NCBI GenBank assembly: GCA_021203945.1
Contig: JAJQAF010000296.1
Span: 1-5,822 of the forward strand
Direction of reading: 5' to 3'
DNA length: 5,822 nt
Source of the DNA: Campylobacter sp.
GTDB lineage: Bacteria; Campylobacterota; Campylobacteria; Campylobacterales; Campylobacteraceae
Shown here: positions 1-5,822 of the stretch, piece by piece
Layout: each line of letters begins with the position of its first letter
How positions within the stretch are numbered: position 1 is the first letter of the stretch
Translations under genes and position numbers: made by a program
Notes under the pieces: generated by a model
Told to the model about the DNA's origin: nothing
The model's database searches: none
The model's input: only the letters and a program-made list of their open reading frames with translations

Positions 1-967
1 CGGCTCCTACAAATACCGTTCCTACAGGCTTTTGCGCGCTACCTCCATCCGGACCCGCTATCCCGCTAATTGCCAGTGCAAGATCGGAATTTGACGAGCT
101 TAAAGCCCCGTTTAACATCGCTCGGACGCACTGCTCGCTAACTGCGCCGTAGTTATCTAAAATTTCATCGCTTACGCCTAGCCAATCGCGCTTTATCTCG
201 TTTGCGTAAGTCACTAAAGAGCCGTTGAATACGGTTGAAATTCCGCCGAATTTCGCAAATTTCGCAGCCGCCAAACCGGCGGTGCAAGATTCCGCAAATG
301 AAATTTTTAGCCCTTCGCTTATTAATTTTTGTGCGATAAATTTTATGACGTCTTTTTCATTTATCATTTTTTGTGAAAATAACGTTTTTACACCTTGCAA
401 AAAGCCTTCAAGCCGACCGAATTTATTCGCCTCGGCGAGTAGCAAATCGATACTTTGTATAAGCTCGCTTAAATTTATCTTAATTTCATATGTTTTTGCA
501 AGCGGTTCCAGTAAAATTTTCGCGCTTTGAACGTCTATGTCAAAGAGGTTAAAATAGCTAAAATCGGACTCCGGTTCTATCAGAAATTCACCCAATTTTT
601 CATTAGGATTTGCTTTGATTAAATTTATATTAGCGTTATTTAATTTTATCAAAAAGCTATTATTTCTGAAATTTAAAGCGGTTTTCGGCACAAGGGTATC
701 GGAGTCTTTTAGCTCAAGCGTATCTTCGCTTAAAGTAGCTAAAATTTTAGCAGCCGTGGCAAAAGATTCGTCCGAGCCGAAGATACTAAGCGCGTCGAAT
801 TCTTTTGAAAAAATTTCGATTACAAAAGGCAAATCTTTATTGCTTCTTGATGCAAAATTAAGAGAACCAAGCTCGCCGAAACACTCCTCGTAACTCTCGA
901 AAATATAGTTTAAAAATTCCTTATTTATGCGTAAATCATCGCCGATTATGAGTATTGCGTCTTTCAT
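1..967 (-). CDS. CinA-family protein with C-terminal NMN deamidase (PncC-type) domain, 3' end cut off
   Basis: The frame is open from ATG at 967 to the left edge, giving 322 codons without a stop. The C-terminal part, from about residue 203, is a CinA/PncC domain, which in characterised members converts nicotinamide mononucleotide to nicotinic acid mononucleotide (cytosolic NAD salvage). Visible motifs are SFAESCTAG (223-231), GGIS (241-244), NGSLVTYANEIK (248-259) and SGIAGPDGGS (301-310). Ser227, Ser244, Tyr254 and Lys259 fall at the spacing expected of the family's active-site residues; the expected later Arg lies beyond the window. The first 200 residues occupy the place of the MoaB/MogA-like COG1058 domain of full-length CinA but lack its GGLGPTxDD motif; residues 58-130 only loosely follow that fold. 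I expect a total of about 360 residues, shorter than the usual 400-430. The start is supported by AAGGAG eight bases upstream and a nearby TATAAT. It is divergent from ileS. The domain call is firm; retained activity is inferred. Confidence 0.88.
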   Translation of the reverse strand, partial: MKDAILIIGDDLRINKEFLNYIFESYEECFGELGSLNFASRSNKDLPFVIEIFSKEFDALSIFGSDESFATAAKILATLSEDTLELKDSDTLVPKTALNFRNNSFLIKLNNANINLIKANPNEKLGEFLIEPESDFSYFNLFDIDVQSAKILLEPLAKTYEIKINLSELIQSIDLLLAEANKFGRLEGFLQGVKTLFSQKMINEKDVIKFIAQKLISEGLKISFAESCTAGLAAAKFAKFGGISTVFNGSLVTYANEIKRDWLGVSDEILDNYGAVSEQCVRAMLNGALSSSNSDLALAISGIAGPDGGSAQKPVGTVFVGA

Positions 968-974
968 AAGAATG

Positions 975-994
975 CTCCTTTTTGCTTAATTATA
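975..994 (-). promoter_or_regulatory. Predicted sigma70-type promoter -10 and ribosome site of the cinA-like gene
   Basis: Read on the minus strand, a perfect TATAAT (989-994) is preceded by TAG and followed by a short A-rich leader and AAGGAG (975-980), then ATG at 967. If transcription starts about seven bases after the -10 box, the leader is only about 15 nt. No good -35 hexamer is seen, which is normal for Campylobacter, where -35 sequences are weakly conserved. The -10 and SD are seen directly; the start site is inferred. Confidence 0.6.
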
Positions 995-1005
995 CTATTT
1001 TTCAG

Positions 1006-1053
1006 TGTGATTTAACCCTTGCTAAGCTAAAATTCACAAATTTTAAAATCACA
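1006..1053. repeat. 8-bp inverted repeat TGTGATTT / AAATCACA around the ileS -10 box
   Basis: The left arm is at 1006-1013 and the right arm at 1046-1053. They are perfect reverse complements separated by 32 nt, centred almost exactly on the candidate ileS -10 box. A further TCACA lies at 1034-1038, so TGTGA can pair with either of two copies spaced 15 bases apart. The left arm sits at the -35 distance of the divergent cinA-like promoter. It could be an operator, but an 8-bp match in a short AT-rich region can also arise by chance. No regulator is assigned. Confidence 0.3.
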
Positions 1054-1056
1054 AGG
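1028..1056 (+). promoter_or_regulatory. Candidate -10 box and ribosome site of the ileS operon
   Basis: TAAAAT at 1028-1033, preceded by GC, is the best plus-strand -10 candidate in the 95-bp divergent gap. A start near 1040 would give a leader of about 23 nt. AAGG at 1053-1056, six bases before the ATG at 1063, is the ribosome site. The gap is too short for a T-box or other large leader. The -10 box is one mismatch from consensus and has no clear -35, so it is only a candidate. Confidence 0.45.
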
Positions 1057-1062
1057 TAAAAA

Positions 1063-3822
1063 ATGGACTACAAAGAGACTCTTTTGCTCCCGAGCACTGA
1101 ATTTCCTATGCGAGGTAACCTTCCCCAAAACGAACCGCAACGACTAAAATCATGGTACGCAGAGCGTAAAATTTATGAAAAAATGAAACGAAAACGCGCA
1201 AACGCCGCTAAAAATTTTAACCTTCACGACGGACCTCCGTATGCGAACGGACACCTACATATCGGGCATGCGCTAAATAAAATTTTAAAAGATATTATCG
1301 TAAAAACTCACTATTTTTTCGGCGAAAACGCTAGATACGTGCCGGGCTGGGACTGTCACGGACTTCCGATAGAACAACAAGTCGAAGTAAAGCTCGGTGA
1401 AAAGAAAAAAGAGCTTAGTAAAACGCAAATTCGCGAATATTGTAGAGCTCATGCACGCGAGTTTATCGATATTCAGCGCGACGAGTTTAAACAGCTCGGC
1501 GTCATAGGTGATTTTGAAAATCCATACATGACGATGAAATTCGAATTTGAAGCAGACATATACCGCGCCCTTTGCGAGATAGCCAAAAAAGGGCTTTTGA
1601 TAGAGCGCAGTAAGCCAGTGTATTGGAGTTGGGCGGCTAAGAGCGCACTTGCCGAAGCCGAGGTCGAATATGAAGACAAAGAGGATTATTCGATTTACGT
1701 CGCATTCGCGCTTGATAACGACGCGCTTGCCAAGCTTGGCGTGAGCGAGGCAAAGGCGGTTATTTGGACGACTACGCCTTGGACTTTGCCGGCAAATCAG
1801 GCAATCAGTCTAAAACCCGATGAAATTTACGTTTTAACGTCTGAAAATTTAATATTCGCAAAGCCTTTGCTTGAGGAACTTGCCAAAAACGGTCTTACCG
1901 ACGGTAAAATTTTAAAAGAATTTAATTCAAGCGAACTTGAAAATACGCATGCGATAAATCCGCTAAACGATAGAAAATCGCGATTTTTATTAGGCGATCA
2001 CGTCATGATGGACGGCGGAACGGGTCTGGTGCATACCGCTCCCGGACACGGCGAGGATGATTACCACATTTGCTTAAAATATGGATTTAAAGAAATTTTA
2101 ATGCCTGTCGATGACGGCGGATTTTACGACGAGACGCTAAAAGCAAACGGACTTTTTAGAGCCGACGTCGTCGATGAATTGGTCGGAATGCATATTTTTA
2201 AGGCAAACGAAAAAATCATTGAGCTTTTAGGGCAAAATTTGCTAAGCGTTTCAAAATTTACCCACTCTTATCCGTTTTGTTGGAGAACGCACAAACCAGT
2301 GATTTATCGAGCGACAAAGCAATGGTTTATCGCTATGGACGAGCCGAAATTAAACGGTAAAACGCTTCGCGAAGTCGCGCGCGGCGAGCTTGATAACGTT
2401 AAATTTTATCCGCCTGTCGGCATAAAACGCATAGGCTCGATGATAGAAAATCGTCCGGATTGGTGTATCTCTCGTCAGCGCGATTGGGGCGTTCCGATAG
2501 CGTTTTTTAGGCGTAAAGATACAAAAGAACCCATATTTGATGCCGAAATTTTAGAGCATATCGCCGAAATTTTCGAGCAAAAGGGTGCGGACGCATGGTG
2601 GGATCTAAGCATTGCCGAGCTACTTGCGCCGAATTCAAAATACGAACCTGAAAATTTAGAAAAAGTTATGGATATTCTCGACGTGTGGTTTGATAGCGGA
2701 TCGACTTGGCGAGCCGTTTTACAGAGCGAAAACTACGATGCCGGAGCTTATCCGGCCGATATGTATTTGGAGGGTTCGGATCAGCATAGAGGTTGGTTTC
2801 AAAGCTCTCTTTTAGTAAGCACCGCCGTAAATTCCCACGCTCCTTATAAAACGATCTTGACGCACGGCTTTACAGTAGATGAAAACGGACAAAAAATGAG
2901 TAAAAGCAAGGGCAACGTCGTAGCGCCTCAAGACGTGGCAAAGACTTACGGCGTTGAAATTTTGCGCCTTTGGGTCGGACTTAGCGATTATTCAAGCGAC
3001 TTAAAGATCAGCGATAATATCCTAAAACAAGTAAGCGAGCAGTATAGAAAAATAAGAAATACGATAAGATTTTTGCTGGCAAACGTTAATGATTTAAACG
3101 AGATTAGCTATGAGTTCGGCTTGTTGGATAAATGGATATTGACCCGCGCAAAGGGAGTATTTGACGAGGCGGAGAAGTGTTTTAGGGCTTATGATTTTTC
3201 AAAGGGCTTTAATCTGCTTTTAAATTTTTTATCGGCGGATTTTAGCGGAATTTACCTTGACGTTTGCAAAGACAGACTTTATTGCGACGCGCAAAACGGA
3301 GCAAGACGAAAGAGCGCACAAAGCGCTATGGCTATCATAACGAGAGCTCTTTTGCCGTTGATAGCCCCTACGCTTACATATACGGTCGACGAGGTCACGG
3401 ACTACGCGCCGAGTATTGTCAAAAACGGCGCTACTGACGCGTTTGATCTAGTTTATGAGCCGATTAAATTCGACTTTAACGTTGAAGACGAGCTACTTTT
3501 TGCCGGCAGAGAGAAATTTTTTGAGCTAATAGACGTATTTAAAAAAGACAAAAAGATCAAATCAACCCTTGAACTGGTTATCCAAACGACGTCAAGTAAA
3601 ATTTTAAGCTACGATCGCGACGAAGTAGCCGATCTTTATATGGTTAGCTTCGTTGAAAAATACGACGATAAAGAGGCGCTCGGCGAGTTTGAAATTTTAG
3701 GAGAGAAATTTAAAATAGCCCTAAGCACGGCTCATAAATGCCCAAGATGTTGGAAATTTAGCTCTTTAAAAGATAACGAAACGTGCCCTAGATGCGGTGA
3801 GGTTTTAAATGGCGTTTGCTGA
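1063..3822 (+). CDS. ileS: Isoleucyl-tRNA synthetase
   Basis: Cytosolic class I synthetase that activates isoleucine with ATP, loads it on tRNAIle and hydrolyses mischarged valine. The 919 residues match the bacterial type (E. coli about 938). The N-terminus ([12 protein letters not shown]) is typical of the family. The Rossmann fold carries HIGH (66-69, within [13 protein letters not shown]) and [10 protein letters not shown] (95-104). The CP1 editing domain spans roughly 190-400, with the Thr-rich [12 protein letters not shown] (236-247) and [16 protein letters not shown] (319-334); His324 and Asp333 correspond to the editing His and Asp of E. coli IleRS. The catalytic core resumes with [10 protein letters not shown] (467-476), GSDQHRGWF (571-579) and KMSKS (611-615). 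An anticodon-binding helical domain follows, then a C-terminal zinc finger with CPRC (893-896), CPRC (908-911) and a terminal Cys919. All key residues are intact, so it should be functional. It is probably the first gene of an operon; its stop overlaps the next ORF by 14 nt. Confidence 0.98.
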   Translation: MDYKETLLLPSTEFPMRGNLPQNEPQRLKSWYAERKIYEKMKRKRANAAKNFNLHDGPPYANGHLHIGHALNKILKDIIVKTHYFFGENARYVPGWDCHGLPIEQQVEVKLGEKKKELSKTQIREYCRAHAREFIDIQRDEFKQLGVIGDFENPYMTMKFEFEADIYRALCEIAKKGLLIERSKPVYWSWAAKSALAEAEVEYEDKEDYSIYVAFALDNDALAKLGVSEAKAVIWTTTPWTLPANQAISLKPDEIYVLTSENLIFAKPLLEELAKNGLTDGKILKEFNSSELENTHAINPLNDRKSRFLLGDHVMMDGGTGLVHTAPGHGEDDYHICLKYGFKEILMPVDDGGFYDETLKANGLFRADVVDELVGMHIFKANEKIIELLGQNLLSVSKFTHSYPFCWRTHKPVIYRATKQWFIAMDEPKLNGKTLREVARGELDNVKFYPPVGIKRIGSMIENRPDWCISRQRDWGVPIAFFRRKDTKEPIFDAEILEHIAEIFEQKGADAWWDLSIAELLAPNSKYEPENLEKVMDILDVWFDSGSTWRAVLQSENYDAGAYPADMYLEGSDQHRGWFQSSLLVSTAVNSHAPYKTILTHGFTVDENGQKMSKSKGNVVAPQDVAKTYGVEILRLWVGLSDYSSDLKISDNILKQVSEQYRKIRNTIRFLLANVNDLNEISYEFGLLDKWILTRAKGVFDEAEKCFRAYDFSKGFNLLLNFLSADFSGIYLDVCKDRLYCDAQNGARRKSAQSAMAIITRALLPLIAPTLTYTVDEVTDYAPSIVKNGATDAFDLVYEPIKFDFNVEDELLFAGREKFFELIDVFKKDKKIKSTLELVIQTTSSKILSYDRDEVADLYMVSFVEKYDDKEALGEFEILGEKFKIALSTAHKCPRCWKFSSLKDNETCPRCGEVLNGVC
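3796..3803 (+). promoter_or_regulatory. Ribosome site inside the ileS end for the membrane microprotein
   Basis: GGTGAGGT, with the AGG core at 3800-3802, lies six bases before the ATG at 3809, inside the last codons of ileS. It supports this start for the short ORF and suggests that ribosomes finishing ileS help start it. Confidence 0.5.
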
Positions 3823-3916
3823 GCCGGTAGCGTTTTCAACTATCGTAATAACGATATGTTGCATATTATTTGTAACGTTTGTCGGTATAGTGTTTGTAAA
3901 TAAATTTAAAGGATAA
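3809..3916 (+). CDS. 35-residue single-span membrane microprotein of unknown function
   Basis: ATG at 3809 to TAA at 3914-3916 gives a 35-residue protein beginning [10 protein letters not shown] and ending VNKFKG. It is almost one transmembrane helix: residues 10-30 are Ile, Val, Phe, Leu, Thr and Gly with a Cys-Cys pair at 17-18. Glu5 is the only acid, and Lys32 and Lys34 follow the helix, so the positive-inside rule predicts an outside N-terminus and cytoplasmic tail. There is no cleavage site, so it is likely an inner-membrane anchor rather than a secreted peptide. Support for coding comes from an AGG-type ribosome site, the 14-nt overlap with ileS, filling of the ileS-gatA gap, and a stop fused to the gatA ribosome site. 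C. jejuni has a similarly placed tiny ORF (Cj1060c, from memory). The function is unknown. The main alternative is that the ORF is fortuitous and the segment is only a spacer. Confidence 0.72.
   Translation: MAFAEPVAFSTIVITICCILFVTFVGIVFVNKFKG
3908..3916 (+). promoter_or_regulatory. gatA ribosome site fused to the microprotein stop codon
   Basis: AAAGGA at 3908-3913 runs straight into the TAA of the microprotein. The distance to the GTG at 3922 is eight bases. It decides the gatA start, because the only in-frame codons just upstream are ATA and AAA. The arrangement predicts termination-reinitiation coupling. Confidence 0.65.
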
Positions 3917-3921
3917 AAATA

Positions 3922-5280
3922 GTGATAACCTTAAAAGAGGCTTTAAGGCTTTCAAACGAAGAGATAAAAAATTTAAGAACCGAGCTTGAGGCAAAAATAA
4001 TAAGAGAAAAAGAGCTCGGCGCGTATGTGGAACAGCTAACGGATTTGCCCGTTTCAAAGCTTGGCGAAGGAATTCCTATCGCGGTAAAAGATAATATTCA
4101 AGTAAGCGGCTGGAGCGTAACAAGCGGTTCGAAAATACTCCAAGGCTATATCGCGCCGTATAACGCTACCGTCATCGAAAAGATGTTACAAAGAAATTTA
4201 GCTCCGTTCGGACGAACGAATATGGACGAATTTGCGATGGGGAGCACTACCGAGAGCTCTTTTTACGGTCATACGTTAAATCCCTTGAATCGCGCGCACG
4301 TTCCGGGCGGCTCTAGCGGCGGTTCGGCGGCGGCAGTTGCGGGCGGTATAGCCGTAGCCGCACTCGGGAGCGATACGGGCGGAAGTATTCGCCAACCTGC
4401 GGCATTTTGCGGATGCGTAGGGTTTAAGCCTACATACGGACGCGTAAGTCGTTACGGACTGGCGGCTTATTCCAGTAGTCTTGATCAGATCGGACCGATC
4501 GCTCAAAACGTAGAAGACGCGGCGATACTTTACGATATTATCGCAGGATATGACGCCAAGGATAGCACGAGCGTAGATATAAAATTTTCAAGCGTTAGCG
4601 ATAATATCAACGCAGACAGAAAACTAACGATTTGCGTCGTAGAAAACTACGTAAATAACGCAAGCGAAGATACGAAAAAGGCTCTTTTTTCCGCAATAGA
4701 CAAGCTAAAATCCCACGGACACAAAATAGTTTATAAAAATTTAGAGGATTCAAAATACGACGTCGCTACGTATTATATTATAGCAACTGCCGAGGCTAGT
4801 GCGAATTTAAGCCGTTATGACGGCGTAAGATACGGACGCAGGGCGGAAGCTAAAAATTTAAAAGAGCTTTACGTAAATTCTCGCTCGCAGGGTTTCGGAG
4901 ACGAGGTAAAAAGGCGAATTTTATTAGGAACTTTCGTTCTGAGCAGCGGATATTACGACGCTTACTATATCAAAGCGCAAAAAGCTCGCGCCCATATCAA
5001 AGCGCAATATGAGAAAATTTTAGACGAAGCCGATCTTATTTTTATGCCGGTATCTCCTAGTACGGCGTTTAAATTCGGTGCGATTTCAGACCCTCTTGAG
5101 GCGTATTTGAGCGATATTTATACTATCAGCGTAAATTTAGCGGGACTTCCCGCTATCTCGGTGCCCGTAGCCAAAGACGCGCGCAATTTAAACATAAGCG
5201 CGCAATTTATAGCCAAAGCGTGGGATGAGCAGACGTTAATAGACGGTGCGAAAAGTTTGGAAAATTTAATTAAAGGATAA
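3922..5280 (+). CDS. gatA: Asp-tRNA(Asn)/Glu-tRNA(Gln) amidotransferase subunit A
   Basis: Amidase-signature glutaminase of the cytosolic GatCAB complex. It releases ammonia from glutamine, which GatB uses to convert Glu-tRNAGln to Gln-tRNAGln and Asp-tRNAAsn to Asn-tRNAAsn. Epsilonproteobacteria generally lack GlnRS and AsnRS, so it should be essential. The 452 residues are slightly short of the common 470-490. The Ser-cisSer-Lys triad is present: Lys56 in IPIAVKDN, Ser131 in PGGSSGGS, and nucleophile Ser155 in [12 protein letters not shown]. The Lys-to-Ser (99) and cisSer-to-Ser (24) spacings equal those of S. aureus GatA (79/154/178). The glutamine-pocket region is recognisable at [18 protein letters not shown] (284-301), RRILLG (331-336) and LSDIYT (396-401). 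The start is GTG with MITLKEAL following, set by the upstream AAAGGA. gatB and gatC are not adjacent. It lies 5 nt after the microprotein and 2 nt before guaB, probably in one transcript. It is intact. Confidence 0.97.
   Translation: MITLKEALRLSNEEIKNLRTELEAKIIREKELGAYVEQLTDLPVSKLGEGIPIAVKDNIQVSGWSVTSGSKILQGYIAPYNATVIEKMLQRNLAPFGRTNMDEFAMGSTTESSFYGHTLNPLNRAHVPGGSSGGSAAAVAGGIAVAALGSDTGGSIRQPAAFCGCVGFKPTYGRVSRYGLAAYSSSLDQIGPIAQNVEDAAILYDIIAGYDAKDSTSVDIKFSSVSDNINADRKLTICVVENYVNNASEDTKKALFSAIDKLKSHGHKIVYKNLEDSKYDVATYYIIATAEASANLSRYDGVRYGRRAEAKNLKELYVNSRSQGFGDEVKRRILLGTFVLSSGYYDAYYIKAQKARAHIKAQYEKILDEADLIFMPVSPSTAFKFGAISDPLEAYLSDIYTISVNLAGLPAISVPVAKDARNLNISAQFIAKAWDEQTLIDGAKSLENLIKG
5272..5280 (+). 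promoter_or_regulatory. guaB ribosome site fused to the gatA stop codon
   Basis: AAAGGA (5272-5277) runs directly into TAA (5278-5280), and the guaB ATG follows two bases later at 5283. This is the same nine-base arrangement as at 3908-3916, and again makes the upstream protein end in Lys-Gly. It supports the guaB start and translational coupling to gatA. Confidence 0.65.
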
Positions 5281-5282
5281 AT

Positions 5283-5822
5283 ATGAAAATTGTTAAAAGG
5301 GCTCTTACTTTCGAAGACGTGTTGCTTATGCCTCAATATTCCGAAATTTTACCCAAACAAGTGGATGTAAAAAGCAAATTTAGCAAAAACATTACTTTGA
5401 ATATTCCGATCGTTTCCGCGGCTATGGATACGGTCACGGAGTATCGCGCGGCTATTATGATGGCTCGTCTCGGCGGTATCGGCGTTATCCATAAAAATAT
5501 GGACGTAGAAACTCAAGCGAAGGAAGTTCGTCGCGTCAAAAAGAGCGAAAGCGGTGTAATCATCGATCCTATATTTATAAAACCTGACGCAAGCGTAGGC
5601 GAAGCTTTGGGTTTGATGTCGGATCTGCATATTTCAGGAGTTCCGGTAGTCGATGACGAGCATAAATTGATCGGAATTTTGACTAATCGCGACTTGCGTT
5701 TTGAAACCGATAAAAATACCTTGGTAAAAGATCGCATGACGAAAGCTCCGTTAATAACCGCACCAAAAGGCTGCACGCTTGACGATGCGGAGAAAATTTT
5801 TAGCCAAAATCGCGTAGAAAAG
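5283..5822 (+). CDS. guaB: IMP dehydrogenase, N-terminal 180 residues (cut by window edge)
   Basis: Cytosolic enzyme that oxidises IMP to XMP with NAD+, the first committed and usually rate-limiting step toward GMP. The frame stays open to the right edge, covering about 37% of a typical 485-residue bacterial IMPDH. Residues 10-17 (FEDVLLMP), 45-53 (SAAMDTVTE) and 64-72 (GGIGVIHKN) are characteristic of the start of the catalytic barrel. The barrel is then interrupted by CBS modules: CBS1 about 93-145 (HISGVPVVDD then GILTNRDLRF) and the start of CBS2 from about 149 (VKDRMTKAPLITA). In many bacteria this Bateman pair binds purine nucleotides and adjusts activity. The active-site Cys loop and flap lie outside the window, so completeness cannot be judged. 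It starts 2 nt after gatA and is most likely the downstream member of the ileS operon. No separate promoter is visible in the gap. Confidence 0.96.
   Translation, partial: MKIVKRALTFEDVLLMPQYSEILPKQVDVKSKFSKNITLNIPIVSAAMDTVTEYRAAIMMARLGGIGVIHKNMDVETQAKEVRRVKKSESGVIIDPIFIKPDASVGEALGLMSDLHISGVPVVDDEHKLIGILTNRDLRFETDKNTLVKDRMTKAPLITAPKGCTLDDAEKIFSQNRVEK

Noticed and set aside
225..893. Two plus-strand ORFs of 101 and 92 codons (225-530 and 615-893)
   Set aside because: They lie wholly antisense to the CinA-like gene. Their products are Ser/Phe/Lys-rich with no motif and no ribosome site, as expected of shadow frames in AT-rich DNA.
968..1062. Possible T-box or attenuator upstream of ileS
   Set aside because: The gap is 95 bp and the likely leader about 23 nt, too short for a T-box. 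There is no leader peptide with Ile codons and no terminator hairpin.
3823..3921. Possible transcription terminator between ileS and gatA
   Set aside because: There is no GC-rich stem followed by a T run. The stretch reads as a short ORF with a coupled ribosome site.
3866..4057. Minus-strand 63-codon Leu/Phe-rich ORF across the microprotein and gatA start
   Set aside because: It is opposite to two better-supported plus-strand genes, and its hydrophobicity is a by-product of complementing Lys/Glu-rich coding.
4276..4506. Minus-strand 76-codon Arg/Ala-rich ORF
   Set aside because: It is the antisense image of the Gly/Ser-rich amidase signature of gatA, whose codons read as Arg and Ala in the opposite frame.
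5118..5776. Three overlapping minus-strand ORFs across the end of gatA and the start of guaB
   Set aside because: They are antisense to clear GatA and GuaB coding sequence, overlap each other, and show no recognisable domain.
1..5822. Recurrent AAATTTTA-like words
   Set aside because: They mostly encode Lys/Glu-Ile-Leu runs in frame and are typical Campylobacter codon use rather than a placed repeat family.

Overview
The window looks like a piece of chromosome from a Campylobacter-type epsilonproteobacterium (Campylobacterota). The evidence is the AT-rich wobble usage with frequent AAATTTTA-type words, AAGGA-type ribosome sites, very tight gene packing, and above all the gene order cinA-like (divergent) / ileS / tiny membrane ORF / gatA / guaB. 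As I recall it, this matches the Cj1062-Cj1058c neighbourhood of C. jejuni. Base composition by eye is less AT-rich than C. jejuni, so a higher-GC Campylobacter species is likely. I cannot name the species.

Layout: positions 1-967 (minus strand) hold a CinA-family gene that runs off the left edge. It has a recognisable C-terminal NMN-deamidase (PncC-type) domain behind a degenerate N-terminal domain. Positions 968-1062 are a 95-bp divergent promoter region serving this gene and ileS. Positions 1063-3822 (plus) encode a complete isoleucyl-tRNA synthetase. Positions 3809-3916 (plus) encode a 35-residue single-span membrane microprotein that overlaps the end of ileS by 14 nt. Positions 3922-5280 (plus) encode a complete GatA, the amidase subunit of the GatCAB tRNA amidotransferase, starting at GTG. 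From 5283 to the right edge is the first 180 codons of guaB (IMP dehydrogenase).

The four plus-strand genes are spaced at -14, +5 and +2 nt. No terminator is visible between them, so they most likely form one operon and are probably translationally coupled. The operon combines isoleucine charging, amidation of misacylated Glu-tRNAGln/Asp-tRNAAsn, and the first committed step of GMP synthesis, which are all growth-rate-linked housekeeping functions. The CinA-like gene is transcribed separately and belongs to pyridine-nucleotide salvage.

This is an ordinary, densely coded housekeeping region. I see no mobile element, CRISPR array, phage gene, tRNA/rRNA or defence system. The points most worth a second look are the membrane microprotein between ileS and gatA, the degenerate CinA N-domain, and an inverted repeat framing the ileS -10 box.
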